Of a stretch of 64,000 nt of DNA, positions 8,522-19,745 are shown piece after piece. A model generated the notes under the pieces. It worked only from the letters and a program-made list of their open reading frames with translations, did no database searches and was not told where the DNA came from. A program made the translations under genes and the position numbers. Every line of letters starts with the position of its first letter. Positions within the stretch are counted from its first letter, which is position 1. Source of the stretch: an uncultured Pseudomonadales bacterium (GTDB lineage Bacteria > Pseudomonadota > Gammaproteobacteria > Pseudomonadales > Azotimanducaceae); the NCBI GenBank assembly GCA_958296025.1, contig OY282430.1, forward strand, positions 2,232,001-2,296,000, in the 5' to 3' direction.

Positions 8522-9885
8522 GCAAGCCCGCCCATAACCACTACAGCGTGGGGCCGCCCAAGGGCCCCCGGCGCATCTTGGTGGCACTGCTCTGCACGGT
8601 GCTGCAGCTCTGCTTTGGCACCGTTTACGCCTGGAGCTTCTTCCAACTCTTGCTGGTCGAGCAGTTCGGCTGGACCTACAGCAACACCGCCTGGGCCTTC
8701 AGCATCACCATCTTCTCCCTTGGCATCGCCGCCGCCTGGGCCGGCTCCGCCCTGCCCCGCTTGGGGCCGCGCAAGCTGGCGCTGATGGGCAGCCTGCTGT
8801 TCTCCGGCGGTTATTTTATTGGCGCGCTGGCCCTGCATTGGAACAACCTGACGCTGTTCTACCTTGGCTACGGCGTCATCGGCGGGGCCGGCATCGGCCT
8901 CGGCTACGTCACTCCGGTGGCCACCGTGGCCAAGTGGTTCCCCGACCGCAAGGGGCTGGCCACCGGCATCGTCGTCATGGGCTTTGGGGTGGGCGCCCTG
9001 CTGCTGAGCAAGCTGCTCGCCCCCGTGCTGATGCTTTACGCCGCCGGGGAACTACCCTTGGTATTCCTGGGCCTCGGCATCGTCTTCGCCTGCATATCCA
9101 TTCCCGCCAGCCTAGGGCTGCACGATCCGCCGCCGCCCAAACATGTCAACGAAGGCTGGGCGGCCGGGACACCGGGGAACATCGTGGAGCCGGACAGCCT
9201 CGCCATCTACCTCCGCACCCGGGAGTTCGCCATCATGTGGCTGGTGTTCTTCTTCAACATCGCCGCCGGCATCGCCGTCATCAGCTTTCAGTCCCCGCTG
9301 CTGCAGGACGTCTGGGGCTTAAGCGACTCTACCATAGAACCGGAGACCCTAGCCGCCTACGGGGCCACGCTGATCGCCGTCAGCTCCCTGTGCAACGGCT
9401 TCGGGCGCCTGTTCTGGGGGCTGCTTTCGGACCGCATCGGGCGGGTACGGGTGTTCAGGATCCTGCTAGCCAGCCAAATGGTCGTGTTCGGCATCCTGAT
9501 GACGGAGCGCAACCCCTACATCTTCTCCGCCCTGGTCTGCTACATCCTGCTGTGCTTCGGTGGCGGCTTCGCCACCATGCCTTCCTTCGTGCTCGACGTG
9601 TTCGGCATCAAGAAAATGTCCGCCATCTACGGCGCCCTCCTCACCGCCTGGGCCGCCGCCGGCATCTTCGGCCCCGTCTATGTGGGCTACCTGAAGGACC
9701 AATACCCGGACCGCGCCATCATCTATTGCTTCCTGGTCGGCGTGTTCGTCCTCAGCCTCGGCTACGTCTTCTCCTACCTGCTAAACGACGACCGCATTCA
9801 ACTCGGCCGGCAAACCATCGTGGGCACCCTGCGACAGTTCGGCATTCTGCGACCGACGCCCGGGCCGGTGGCGAAAAGCAGCTAA
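8518..9885 (+). CDS. OFA-family MFS transporter (oxalate/formate antiporter-like)
   Basis: A 455-residue inner-membrane carrier with about 12 hydrophobic segments. OFA features include the opening VLQLCFGTVYAWSFF, the mid-domain WFPDRKGLATGIVVMGFGVGAL and the MFS loop motif GLLSDRIGRVRVF. It starts with GTG at 8518, overlapping the stop of the sensor gene (GTGA), so translation is probably coupled. The family exchanges small carboxylates; oxalate, formate and related acids are candidates. Operon context (binding protein, sensor, carrier) supports uptake regulated by the same ligand, but no substrate-specific residues can be assigned. Confidence 0.9.
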   Translation: MSKPAHNHYSVGPPKGPRRILVALLCTVLQLCFGTVYAWSFFQLLLVEQFGWTYSNTAWAFSITIFSLGIAAAWAGSALPRLGPRKLALMGSLLFSGGYFIGALALHWNNLTLFYLGYGVIGGAGIGLGYVTPVATVAKWFPDRKGLATGIVVMGFGVGALLLSKLLAPVLMLYAAGELPLVFLGLGIVFACISIPASLGLHDPPPPKHVNEGWAAGTPGNIVEPDSLAIYLRTREFAIMWLVFFFNIAAGIAVISFQSPLLQDVWGLSDSTIEPETLAAYGATLIAVSSLCNGFGRLFWGLLSDRIGRVRVFRILLASQMVVFGILMTERNPYIFSALVCYILLCFGGGFATMPSFVLDVFGIKKMSAIYGALLTAWAAAGIFGPVYVGYLKDQYPDRAIIYCFLVGVFVLSLGYVFSYLLNDDRIQLGRQTIVGTLRQFGILRPTPGPVAKSS

Positions 9886-10000
9886 ATTACCGGATGCACG
9901 GGCGACTGGGCACCGCAGACGCTCGGTCTAACGTCCTTGCTCATGCTGGGGCCGCGGCAATGCTTGCCTAGCCCGAATCGCGCTCGCTGGCTGAAAGCTT

Positions 10001-10090
10001 TTTCATGCGAGGGGTGACCCCTCGCGCTCCCCGGCTGAAGGCTCTTTTCATGCGAGGGGTGACCCCTCGCGCTCCCCGGCTGAAGGCTCT
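10001..10090. repeat. Two tandem 45-bp repeats with palindromic core
   Basis: Units 10001-10045 and 10046-10090 are identical or nearly so; a degenerate third copy of the trailing part is at about 9980-10000. Each unit holds the palindrome GCGAGGGGTGACCCCTCGC (9-bp arms, 1-nt loop). The array sits between the convergent MFS and lysC genes and overlaps the lysC 3' end: the lysC stop (10048-10050) and the C-terminal tail are encoded by repeat DNA. It may serve as a bidirectional terminator or a REP-like element. Confidence 0.85.
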
Positions 10091-11298
10091 CCCAAACCAA
10101 ACGCAGAGTGCAGGGAGCGCACGGCGAGTTCCAGGTAGCGTTCGTCCACCACCACGGAGACTTTGATTTCCGAGGTGGAGATCATCTGGATATTGATGTT
10201 CTCCGCCGCCATGGCGTCAAACAGGCGGGCGGCCACCCCTGCGTGGGAGCGCATACCGACGCCGACCACGGACACCTTGGCAATTCGGTTGTCCCCGGAC
10301 AGCGCCCGGGCGCTTAGGCTGTCGCATACCGGCTTGAGCAGCTCCAAGGTGGCGTCGTAGTCCTTGCGCCCGACGGTGAAAGTGAAGTCCGCCAGTCCGT
10401 CCGCCGCGGTGTTTTGCACGATCATATCGACCTCGATTTGGGCGCGGCCCACCGGACCGATGATCTTGGATGCAACGCCGGGCACATCCGGTACGCCGGA
10501 CATGGTGATCTTGGCTTCGTTCCGGGCGTAGGCAACGCCGGAGACTATGGGTTCCTCCATTAACTCGTTCTCCATTGTGATCAGGGTGCCCTCCCCTGGC
10601 TTGAAGGTGGACAGCACTCGCAGGGGCACGTTGTACTTACCGGCGAATTCTACGGAACGCGGATGCAGGACCTTGGAGCCCAAGCTGGCCAACTCCAGCA
10701 TCTCCTCAAAGGTTATCCGCGCCAAGCGCCGGGCATTGCGGACGATGCGCGGGTCGGCGGTATAGACCCCGTCGACGTCGGTGCAGATCTGACATTCGTC
10801 CGCAGCCACGGTAGCGGCCAAGGCCACGGCGGTTGTGTCTGACCCCCCACGCCCAAGGGTGGTGATCCGCCCCGCTTCGGAGAGGCCCTGAAATCCCGCC
10901 ACCACCGGCGTCACCCCCGCCGCCACAGAAGCCATCAGGGGTGCCGTCTCGATCTTCTCAATGCGGGCGCACTGATGCTGGGCGTCCGTGTGCATGGGAA
11001 TCTGATGGGCCAAATAGGAACGGGCGCGATGCCCCAAGGCCATCAGGCCCATGGCCAGCAAAGCCGAGGAAATTTGCTCCCCGGCGGCGAGCAACGCATC
11101 CATTTCCTGAGCATCTGGATGAACGGCCATCTGCCGGCCCAAGGCATCCAAACGGTCCGTTTCCCCGCCGATGGCGGAAACCACGACGATGACTTGGTGA
11201 CCGGATTCCAAGCTGGTGGCGACGCGCCGAGCCACCCGCTGAATGCGCTCCACGTCGCCGACGCTGGTGCCGCCGTACTTCTGCACGATCAACGCCAT
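10048..11298 (-). CDS. lysC: Aspartate kinase
   Basis: Catalyses phosphorylation of aspartate, first step of the Lys/Thr/Met/diaminopimelate pathway. 416 residues, as for monofunctional class-II-type aspartokinases. The N-terminal kinase domain starts MALIVQKYGGTSVGD and has TTLGRGGSDTTAV and the TDVDGVYTADPRIV motif. Two C-terminal ACT domains (from about residue 265, with VSVVGVGMRSHAGVAARLF in the second) give allosteric control. ATG 11298 matches the conserved start. It follows alaS on the same strand, a common gammaproteobacterial order. The last residues (GEPSAGEREGSPLA) come from a tandem repeat. csrA, often next, is absent. Confidence 0.97.
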   Translation of the reverse strand: MALIVQKYGGTSVGDVERIQRVARRVATSLESGHQVIVVVSAIGGETDRLDALGRQMAVHPDAQEMDALLAAGEQISSALLAMGLMALGHRARSYLAHQIPMHTDAQHQCARIEKIETAPLMASVAAGVTPVVAGFQGLSEAGRITTLGRGGSDTTAVALAATVAADECQICTDVDGVYTADPRIVRNARRLARITFEEMLELASLGSKVLHPRSVEFAGKYNVPLRVLSTFKPGEGTLITMENELMEEPIVSGVAYARNEAKITMSGVPDVPGVASKIIGPVGRAQIEVDMIVQNTAADGLADFTFTVGRKDYDATLELLKPVCDSLSARALSGDNRIAKVSVVGVGMRSHAGVAARLFDAMAAENINIQMISTSEIKVSVVVDERYLELAVRSLHSAFGLGEPSAGEREGSPLA

Positions 11299-11466
11299 GT
11301 CAGCACCCCGCCCCAACACCAGTCCAACCTGATGAGACGTCGGTTCGGCGACTCCTGAGAGTGGCGCGACCAACCCAACCGCCTGCTCGGCGCAAACCAT
11401 CTTGGCTCATCTGTTCGGTTTCTCCGCATCAGGGAATGGACGGTTGCGTTGCGCCCCGCGGGAACG

Positions 11467-14076
11467 CTAAGGCAACCGTTCCCGCACCCAACCGGCAACG
11501 CCGTTAAGGGCTTCTGGCAGTTTGTCCAGTCGCTCGCCGCCTCCAGCTCTAGCCAAATCCGGCCGGCCGCCACCCTTGGCGCCAACCAAGGCGCCCACGG
11601 CGTTGACGAGGGCCTGGGCCGGCAGGCGGCCGCTGATTTCCTTGGCGACCGCCGCCACCAAGTTGACCTTGCCGCCGCTGGTCTGCGCCAACAGGATCAC
11701 GCCAGGGTTAAGTTTGGCGCGCAGCGAATCCAAGGTCTTCATCATCGCTTGGCGGTCTCCCGCCACCTCACCGGCGACGACCTTGACGCCGCCGACATCC
11801 ACCGCCGTCTGCGCCAAATCCCCACCCTGCTGCCGTGCCATGCGGTCGCCGGCGTCCCGCAGCGCCTTCTGCAGCCGCCGGTTTTCCTCCAGCAAACCCA
11901 GCGCACGCTCCGGCAGCTCCGCCTGGGCGACGTTCAGTTCATCGGTCAGCCGGCCAAGCAGCCGCTCCATCTCCGCCACCCAAGCCAAGGCGCCGACGCC
12001 GGACAACGCCTCCACCCGGCGCACGCCGGCGGCGATGCTGGATTCTCCAGTGATCTTGAACAGGCCGATGTCCCCGGTGCGCGCCACATGGGTGCCGCCG
12101 CACAGCTCCACCGAATAGTCGCCGCCCATGTTCAACACCCGCACTTCATCGCCGTACTTCTCGCCAAAGAGGGCTATGGCACCCTGCTCGATGGCCTCCG
12201 GGTAGCTCATGCGGCGGGTGACAACCTCATTGTTGGCTTGAATCTGCTCGTTGACCAAGGCTTCGATTCGTGCGATCTCATCGTCCGTGATCGGCTGCGG
12301 ATGGGAGAAGTCGAAGCGCAGGCGGTCCGATCCCACCAGGGAGCCCTTCTGCCGCACATGGGTTCCGAGCAGCTTGCGCAGGGCGGCATGCAGCAGATGG
12401 GTGGCGGAATGGTTGGCGCGGATGCGGCGGCGGCGCTCCTCGTTCACCTCGGCCGCCACTTGGTCGCCCACGCGCAATTCGCCGACGACAGCCTTGCCGA
12501 CGTGCAAATGCTGGTCCCCAGCCACCAAGGTGTTCGACACGGCGAAACGCGCTTCGCCCTTGCGCAGGGCGCCCGTGTCCCCCACCTGCCCGCCGGCTTC
12601 GGCGTAAAACGGGGTGCGGTCCAATGCCACTGCGCCGACGGCGCCGGCGGCCAAGGCCTCGAGGGGTTCGCCTTGCGCATCGTAGAGGGCCAGCACTTCG
12701 CCTCGGTCGGCGCAGGTGCCGTAGCCGACAAACTCCACCGCCATAGTGGTCTTCACCTTCTGGCTCAAACTGGCGTCAAAGCGGGCGGAGGCCCGGCCGC
12801 GGGCGCGTTGCTTGGCCATTTCCGCTGCAAAGCCCTCCATGTCCACGCCCAAGCCTCGCTCTCTGGCGATGTCGGCGGTGAGGTCCGCGGGAAAGCCGTA
12901 GGTGTCATACAGCTTGAACAGCAACTCACCTGGAATACAGCTGTGGCGGCCCTCTTTAAGCGCCTTCTCAAGCACCCTCATGCCTTGGTTGAGCGTATCG
13001 GAAAAGCGCTCCTCCTCGCGCAGCAAAACCCGCTTGATGTGCGGCAACTGCTCCCTCAGCAACGGATAGACGGCACCCATTTCACCGGCCAAGTCATCGG
13101 CCAATTGGTGAAAGAAGGGCGCCTCAATGCCCAGCTTATAGCCATGGCGCAGGGCGCGGCGGATGATGCGACGCAGGACGTAGGCTCGATCCTCATTGCC
13201 TGGAACCATGCCATCGGCGACCAGGAAGGCGCTGGAGCGCAGATGGTCCGCAATGACCCGAAGGGAGGGGTTGGCCAGAACCGCCTGATCGCCCTCAACG
13301 CCGGCGAAGGCCCCGGCGCGGCGCATCAGGCCGCGGAACAGGTCGATCTCGAAGGCGCTATGCCGCCCTTGCAACACCGCCGCCATGCGTTCCAAGCCCA
13401 TGCCGGTATCGACGCCGGGCTGTGGCAACGGGCGCAGTTCGCCGTCCGCGGCGCGGTCGAACTGCGGGAAGACCAGGTTCCAGATTTCGACGTAGCGATC
13501 GCCGTCCTCGTCGGCCGACCCCGGCGGACCGCCGTGTACTTCCGGGCCGTGATCGTAGAAAATCTCGGTGCAGGGGCCGCAGGGGCCAGTGTCTCCCATC
13601 GCCCAAAAGTTGTCCTCGTGGCCCACCACCCGCGCCGCCGGCACGCCGATTTTGTCCGTCCATAGACGGCGGCTGTCGCCATCGCTGGGATGCACCGTGA
13701 TCCAGAGGCGCTCCTCGGGCAGCCCCAAGGAACCGGTGACGAATTCCCAAGCCCAGACGATGGCCTCCTCCTTGAAGTAGTCGCCGAAGCTGAAGTTGCC
13801 CAGCATTTCAAAGAAGGTGAGATGGCGGGCGGTGTAGCCGACGTTCTCCAAGTCATTGTGCTTGCCGCCGGCGCGCACGCAGCGCTGTGCGGAGACGGCC
13901 CGCTTGCAGCCCAAATCCTCCCTGCCCAAGAGCGCGTCCTTAAACTGATTCATGCCGGCGTTGGTGAACAGCAAGGTGGGGTCGTCCAAGGGCACGAGCG
14001 TGCTCGACGGCACCACCCGGTGGCCCCGGTCAGCAAAAAAGGAAAGGTACGCCTGCCGCACCTCGGCGGTGTTCAT
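11467..14076 (-). CDS. alaS: Alanyl-tRNA synthetase
   Basis: Charges tRNA-Ala and edits mischarged Ser/Gly. 869 residues, normal length. The class-II catalytic core is visible with FTNAGMNQFKDALLG and NFWAMGDTGPCGPCTEI. The editing domain has the zinc-binding HxxxH in NHSATHLLHAAL and CGGTHVARTGDIG. The C-terminal domain ends GGGRPDLARAGG, the C-Ala motif. The start is the third in-frame ATG (14076, MNTAEVRQAYL), which fits the family; the second (14082) is an alternative two codons upstream. It lies between recX and lysC. Confidence 0.97.
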   Translation of the reverse strand: MNTAEVRQAYLSFFADRGHRVVPSSTLVPLDDPTLLFTNAGMNQFKDALLGREDLGCKRAVSAQRCVRAGGKHNDLENVGYTARHLTFFEMLGNFSFGDYFKEEAIVWAWEFVTGSLGLPEERLWITVHPSDGDSRRLWTDKIGVPAARVVGHEDNFWAMGDTGPCGPCTEIFYDHGPEVHGGPPGSADEDGDRYVEIWNLVFPQFDRAADGELRPLPQPGVDTGMGLERMAAVLQGRHSAFEIDLFRGLMRRAGAFAGVEGDQAVLANPSLRVIADHLRSSAFLVADGMVPGNEDRAYVLRRIIRRALRHGYKLGIEAPFFHQLADDLAGEMGAVYPLLREQLPHIKRVLLREEERFSDTLNQGMRVLEKALKEGRHSCIPGELLFKLYDTYGFPADLTADIARERGLGVDMEGFAAEMAKQRARGRASARFDASLSQKVKTTMAVEFVGYGTCADRGEVLALYDAQGEPLEALAAGAVGAVALDRTPFYAEAGGQVGDTGALRKGEARFAVSNTLVAGDQHLHVGKAVVGELRVGDQVAAEVNEERRRRIRANHSATHLLHAALRKLLGTHVRQKGSLVGSDRLRFDFSHPQPITDDEIARIEALVNEQIQANNEVVTRRMSYPEAIEQGAIALFGEKYGDEVRVLNMGGDYSVELCGGTHVARTGDIGLFKITGESSIAAGVRRVEALSGVGALAWVAEMERLLGRLTDELNVAQAELPERALGLLEENRRLQKALRDAGDRMARQQGGDLAQTAVDVGGVKVVAGEVAGDRQAMMKTLDSLRAKLNPGVILLAQTSGGKVNLVAAVAKEISGRLPAQALVNAVGALVGAKGGGRPDLARAGGGERLDKLPEALNGVAGWVRERLP

Positions 14077-14169
14077 GCCCATTCGATCCCTAGGAGAAGG
14101 CGACAAGTATATATGGCGCCCTTACTCGGCAAACACAACGCCGACGGCGCGGCCAGCCGGGACAAGACA

Positions 14170-14693
14170 CTAACGCAGCAGGCGGTAAACTAAATCGGCG
14201 GGAAAGCCGCGGCGGGCGAGGAAGCGGGCTTGCACGGGATAGGCTGCATCGCCTCCTGAGCGGCACTGCGCAACCCCGGCTTCCCGCTGCACCGCTGCCG
14301 CTTCCCTAGCAGCCGCCCAGCCAGGGAATTTTTTGACAAGAGCCCGTCGGGCGACTTCCGCCCAATAGGCATCCGGCTGATTCAATTGAGCTTCGGCCAA
14401 GCCCTCATCCACTTGGCGGCTGTGCAGTTCCTGGCGAATGTAGGCAGGACCGTAGCCTCGGTCGATGCGCCGACGCACCAAGGCGGCGACGAACCGCTCA
14501 TCGCTTTGCAAGCCTTCCTCACCCAGACTGTGCAGCAGTTCGGCAACCCGCTCCGCGGGGTAACCTTGGGCGAGCAATTTGCCTTCGAGCTCGGCTCGGC
14601 CATGCTCCCGCTGGGCCAGCAAACGCAAGGCGAGGTTTCTAGCCTTGGCGCTCTCCCGTTGCCTTTCCCGCACCGTGACTAATGAAGGCGCAC

Positions 14694-14697
<4 letters not shown>
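14170..14697 (-). CDS. recX: Regulatory protein RecX
   Basis: Small inhibitor of RecA filament formation. 175 residues, built of three-helix repeats as in Rec[21 protein letters not shown], then [19 protein letters not shown], and the final [17 protein letters not shown]. The start is a TTG at 14697 that overlaps the recA stop, so it is translationally coupled to recA as usual. GTG at codon 9 is an alternative. About 90 bp separate it from alaS. Confidence 0.93.
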
Positions 14698-15782
<1,085 letters not shown>

Positions 15783-16031
15783 CAGCTGAAGAGTGGCGTT
15801 CAAGCTAACTGCCCGTGGCGGCAAAGGCAACCACTTCAAGGGGCAATCCAAAAAAAACGCGATCTCGCACAAGCGCACGGGCGAATGTCCGCAATCGAGG
15901 TGCGGGCTCTGGGGCGGCAAGCACGGCCAATCGGTCAATTCCGAGCGGCGAGGCGGCGCATCCAGACGGAAACACCGCCCCGGCGTCGCCACCCTTGGTG
16001 CCCATCCACGCTTTAGGGGAAAATCACCGCC

Positions 16032-18560
16032 ATGAAGTATGTCCAGCACACGCCGATGATGCAGCAGTACCTGCGCATCAAGGCGGAGCATGCCGAGCAC
16101 CTGCTGTTCTATCGCATGGGGGATTTTTATGAGCTCTTCCATGAGGACGCCAAGCGGGCTTCGGAGCTGCTCGATATCGCCCTGACCACGCGCGGCCAGT
16201 CCGGCGGGACGCCCATTCCGATGTGCGGCGTGCCGGTGCATTCGGTGGACGGCTACTTGGCGAAGCTGGTGCGGATGGGCGTCTCCGTGGCCATCTGCGA
16301 ACAAATCGGTGACCCGGCCACCAGCAAGGGGCCAGTGGAGCGCCGGGTGCAGCGCATCGTCACGCCGGGCACCATCACCGAAGAGGCCCTGCTGGACAAT
16401 AGCAGCGACAGCATCCTGTTGGGCGTCGCCCCGAACGGCGGCTACGGCTTGGCCATCCTCAACCTAGGCCGGGGTGAACTGACCACTTTAACGGTGGCCG
16501 GCGTCGATGAGTTGAAAGCGGAAATCGCTCGGCTGGCGCCCACCGAAATCCTCACCCCCACCGAGCTGGGGGAGTTGGCCGACCGAACACAGCACGTCGA
16601 TGATCCCCTGCGCTTCGACCCCGACCTCGGCTACCGCTTTCTCTGCGAGCACCTCGGTGTGCAGGACTTGCGCGGCTTCGGTCTGGAGCGGGACGACCCG
16701 GCCATCGGCCCGGCGGCGGCGGTGCTGAAGTACGCACAAACCACCCATTGTCAGTCCCTCGACTACATCGACCGCATCGATCGCATCAGCCGCGGCGCCT
16801 TCCTGCAACTGGATCCGCACAGCCGCCGCAACTTGGAAATCGATCGGCGCGCCGACGGCGGCGAAGCCAACACCCTGTTCGCCCTGATGAACAGCACCCG
16901 CACGGCCATGGGCGGGCGGCGGCTGCGCCGTTGGCTGAACGCCCCGTGCGCCGCGCCGGAGCAAATCCTGGATCGTCAGCACGCGGTGACCGCCCTGCTG
17001 CAAAGCGATGGGCAGGAGCGCATTCGGGATAGCTTGGAACAGGTTGGCGACATGGAGCGCATCGTCTCCCGCATCGCCCTGCAGTCAGCACCGCCCCGCG
17101 ACCTCGCCCGCCTACGTCTCGCCATCGCCGAACTACCGGCCATCAAGTCGCTGGTCGAACCCTTGGCCGCGCCCCATCTCGCTGCCCTGATGGACGAGGT
17201 GCCCGAATTCGCCGCCGTCCAAGAACTGCTGGATCGGGCCATCGTCGAATCCCCCCCCGCCACCATCCGCGACGGCGGCGTGATCGCCGTCGGCTACAAC
17301 GCCGAACTCGACGAACTGCGCCACTTAAGCGAAGGCGCCGCCGATTGGCTGCGCGACCTGGAGGCGTCGGAACGGTTGCGCACCGGCATCAGCACCCTCA
17401 AGGTGGGCTACAACCGGGTGCATGGCTATTACATCGAAGCCTCCAAGGCGGCCAGCCACGCCATGCCGGTGGAGTACGTCCGCCGCCAGACCCTGAAGCA
17501 CGCCGAACGCTACATCACCCCGGCGCTGAAGTCCTTTGAGGACCGCGCCTTGACCAGCCAAGCCCGCGCCCTGCAATTGGAGAAGTCCCTCTACGAACAG
17601 TTGCTGGCCGGCCTAACCGAGGAGGTCGGCGCCCTGCGCCGGGCGGCCGATGCCTTGGCGGAACTGGACTGCCTGGCCTGCTTCGCCGAGCGGGCCGCGC
17701 AGCTGGGCTTTGCCGCCCCATGCTTCCGCGAAAGGCCGGGCTTCTCCATCACCGCTGGTTGGCACCCGATGGTGCGCGAGGCCATGACCACCCCCTTCGT
17801 GCCCAACGACGTGGAACTGAACGACAGGCGACGGATGCTCATCATCACCGGCCCCAACATGGGCGGCAAATCGACCTACATGCGGCAAATCGCCCTGATC
17901 GTGCTGCTCGCCTGCACCGGCAGCTACGTGCCTGCCGAAGCCGCCGCCATCGGCCCGGTGGACCGCATCTTCACGCGCATCGGCGCCGCCGACGACCTGT
18001 CCGGGGGCCGCTCCACCTTCATGGTGGAAATGACCGAGACCGCCAACATCCTGCACAACGCCACCGACAAGAGCCTCGTGCTGCTCGACGAGATCGGCCG
18101 CGGCACCAGCACCTATGACGGCCTGGCCCTAGCCTTCGCCACTGCCCAGCACCTAGCCGAAACGCAGCGCGCCTTCACCCTGTTCGCCACCCACTACTTC
18201 GAGCTCACCGCCTTGGCCAACAGCCTGCCGGCCACCGCCAACGTCCACCTCACCGCCGCCGAGTACAAGGAGGAGGTGGTGTTCCTGCACGAGGTCAAGC
18301 CCGGCCCCGCCAGCCGCAGCTACGGCATTCAGGTGGCGCGGCTGGCCGGAGTTCCGGCCGCGGTCATCGCCAAAGCGCGGGCGCGGCTCGATGAACTGGA
18401 GGCCGCCGCCGTCAACGCCTCCCAAGGGGATTTGTTCGTGCAAACGCCGCCGACGGAGGGCGTTGACCCCATCCGCAAGCGACTGGAGGAACTGGACCCG
18501 GACAGCCTGACGCCTAGGCAAGCCCTGGACTTGGTGTTTGAGTTGAAAGCGACCAAGTGA
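16032..18560 (+). CDS. mutS: DNA mismatch repair protein MutS
   Basis: Recognises mismatches and recruits MutL. 842 residues, typical of MutS I. The mismatch-reading Phe and Glu are in [11 protein letters not shown] near residue 35. The connector and clamp regions follow, then the ABC-type ATPase with Walker [10 protein letters not shown] (about 607-615), [12 protein letters not shown] signature, Walker [17 protein letters not shown] and the FATHYFELT switch. The C-terminal helix-turn-helix ends LDLVFELKA. It is transcribed away from recA and is followed by the accessory island instead of fdxA. Confidence 0.98.
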   Translation: MKYVQHTPMMQQYLRIKAEHAEHLLFYRMGDFYELFHEDAKRASELLDIALTTRGQSGGTPIPMCGVPVHSVDGYLAKLVRMGVSVAICEQIGDPATSKGPVERRVQRIVTPGTITEEALLDNSSDSILLGVAPNGGYGLAILNLGRGELTTLTVAGVDELKAEIARLAPTEILTPTELGELADRTQHVDDPLRFDPDLGYRFLCEHLGVQDLRGFGLERDDPAIGPAAAVLKYAQTTHCQSLDYIDRIDRISRGAFLQLDPHSRRNLEIDRRADGGEANTLFALMNSTRTAMGGRRLRRWLNAPCAAPEQILDRQHAVTALLQSDGQERIRDSLEQVGDMERIVSRIALQSAPPRDLARLRLAIAELPAIKSLVEPLAAPHLAALMDEVPEFAAVQELLDRAIVESPPATIRDGGVIAVGYNAELDELRHLSEGAADWLRDLEASERLRTGISTLKVGYNRVHGYYIEASKAASHAMPVEYVRRQTLKHAERYITPALKSFEDRALTSQARALQLEKSLYEQLLAGLTEEVGALRRAADALAELDCLACFAERAAQLGFAAPCFRERPGFSITAGWHPMVREAMTTPFVPNDVELNDRRRMLIITGPNMGGKSTYMRQIALIVLLACTGSYVPAEAAAIGPVDRIFTRIGAADDLSGGRSTFMVEMTETANILHNATDKSLVLLDEIGRGTSTYDGLALAFATAQHLAETQRAFTLFATHYFELTALANSLPATANVHLTAAEYKEEVVFLHEVKPGPASRSYGIQVARLAGVPAAVIAKARARLDELEAAAVNASQGDLFVQTPPTEGVDPIRKRLEELDPDSLTPRQALDLVFELKATK

Positions 18561-18681
18561 ACCGGCTGCTGGCGGCAAGGTCCCAAGGCGGCAGGGTTGC
18601 AGTTTGATTCACCAAAAGGCTGGCGGCGTAGGCCGACGGGCTGACTTGAGACACTGCCGTCCTGTGCAACGGTTGGGAAAA

Positions 18682-18699
18682 GGTATCTGATCGGATACC
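18682..18699. promoter_or_regulatory. Inverted repeat, probable operator of the XRE/NTase pair
   Basis: GGTATC-N6-GATACC, perfect 6-bp arms, ends 8 bp before the ATG of the XRE-family gene at 18708. The position is right for autorepression by an HTH antitoxin dimer. The function is inferred; the symmetry is visible. Confidence 0.6.
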
Positions 18700-18707
18700 A
18701 TACCGCC

Positions 18708-19040
18708 ATGGATAACTTACCTCTGACGGCTCGAACGCTGCGCGACGCACGGCGGCGCAGCGGCCTGTCCCTGCGGGCGGCGGCCAAACGGGCGCACACC
18801 TCGCACTCATCGCTGTCGGCCTACGAACACGGCAGCAAGGTCCCTTCTCTGGACACCTTCTCCCGCATTTTGGAAGCCTTGGGCTTCGCCGTCAGGATTG
18901 AGCTGGAGCCCCGCATACGCGAACGCGACGGCATGGACCGAGGCCAGGAGCTGGTGGAAGTGTTGCAGCTTGCAGAGCAGTTCCCGGCAAGACAAGAACC
19001 GCCGATGCAGTTCCTCACCATTTTGGGGCGCAAGGGTTGA
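18708..19040 (+). CDS. XRE-family HTH regulator, putative antitoxin
   Basis: A 110-residue DNA-binding protein. A helix-turn-helix is recognisable at about residues 9-62: LRDARRRSGLSLRAAAKRAHTSHSSLSAYEHGSKVPSLDTF in Cro/C1-type order. The C-terminal part has no known domain and may bind the toxin. A perfect inverted repeat lies just upstream. The next gene, a nucleotidyltransferase, starts 28 bp downstream. Two-gene arrangement and operator suggest a toxin-antitoxin or abortive-infection pair. Confidence 0.8.
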   Translation: MDNLPLTARTLRDARRRSGLSLRAAAKRAHTSHSSLSAYEHGSKVPSLDTFSRILEALGFAVRIELEPRIRERDGMDRGQELVEVLQLAEQFPARQEPPMQFLTILGRKG

Positions 19041-19068
19041 TCTTGGCGGCAAGCATTGAGGAGCCCAT

Positions 19069-19617
19069 TTGAACTTGGTCGAAAAAATCTTCGCCCTGCA
19101 TGACAGTTTGCAAACGGCGGGCCTGCCCCACGCTTTCGGCGGTGCGCTGGCGTTGGCTTGGTGCGTACGTCAGGCTCGTGGCACCATCGACATTGACGTA
19201 AACGTTTTCGTTGAAGCTGACCCGACTGGAGCGCAAGCCTTGGTGGCTGCATTGCCTAGCGGCGTTCAAGTCGGCACCAAGGACATGCGGGCGCTAAACG
19301 AGGAGGGCCAAGCTAGGTTGTCGTGGCAAGGCACGTCCATCGACGTATTCCTCAACACCACGGACATCCATGCCGGGGCCGCTAAGTGTACTAGCTGGGA
19401 GACGTTCGCCGGCCGCCGCCTGCCGTTCCTCTCGTGCTTTTACGTCGCGGTGTTCAAAGCCTTCTTCAACCGCACGAAGGATTGGGCCGACCTTGAAGCC
19501 ATGCGTGACGCAGGCACCCTCGACATAGACGCCGTTAAGGCGGTCCTAGTTCATTATCTAGGCGAAGCAGATGAGCGCACTGACCGGCTGATGTTGCTGA
19601 ATGAGGCGCAGCCGTAG
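19069..19617 (+). CDS. Polymerase-beta-type nucleotidyltransferase, putative toxin
   Basis: A 182-residue protein of the AbiEii/MNT-like nucleotidyltransferase group. The catalytic signature is visible: GG (AFGGALALAW), the DxD of TIDIDVNVF, and a third acid in TSIDVF. The DWADLEAM near the C-terminus is typical of this group. It starts with TTG at 19069, with GAGG at the right distance upstream. Such enzymes transfer nucleotides to tRNA or protein and can be toxic. Here it is encoded directly after an XRE regulator. Toxic activity is inference; housekeeping NTases look similar. Confidence 0.75.
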   Translation: MNLVEKIFALHDSLQTAGLPHAFGGALALAWCVRQARGTIDIDVNVFVEADPTGAQALVAALPSGVQVGTKDMRALNEEGQARLSWQGTSIDVFLNTTDIHAGAAKCTSWETFAGRRLPFLSCFYVAVFKAFFNRTKDWADLEAMRDAGTLDIDAVKAVLVHYLGEADERTDRLMLLNEAQP

Positions 19618-19745
19618 GTGTTTGGGGCGAAAAGCCCTCAATGCGTTCGCCTGCTATTGGGAGCGCTTGACAATCCAGGTCTGACGGCAAACCCTAAAGC
19701 CATCTGGACATGCGGAGCCTTCAGACCATGCGAATTCCACGCCGG

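Noticed and set aside
15783-16031. LexA box upstream of recA
   Set aside because: No CTGT-N8-ACAG or similar symmetric site could be seen in the 249-bp recA-mutS gap on either strand.
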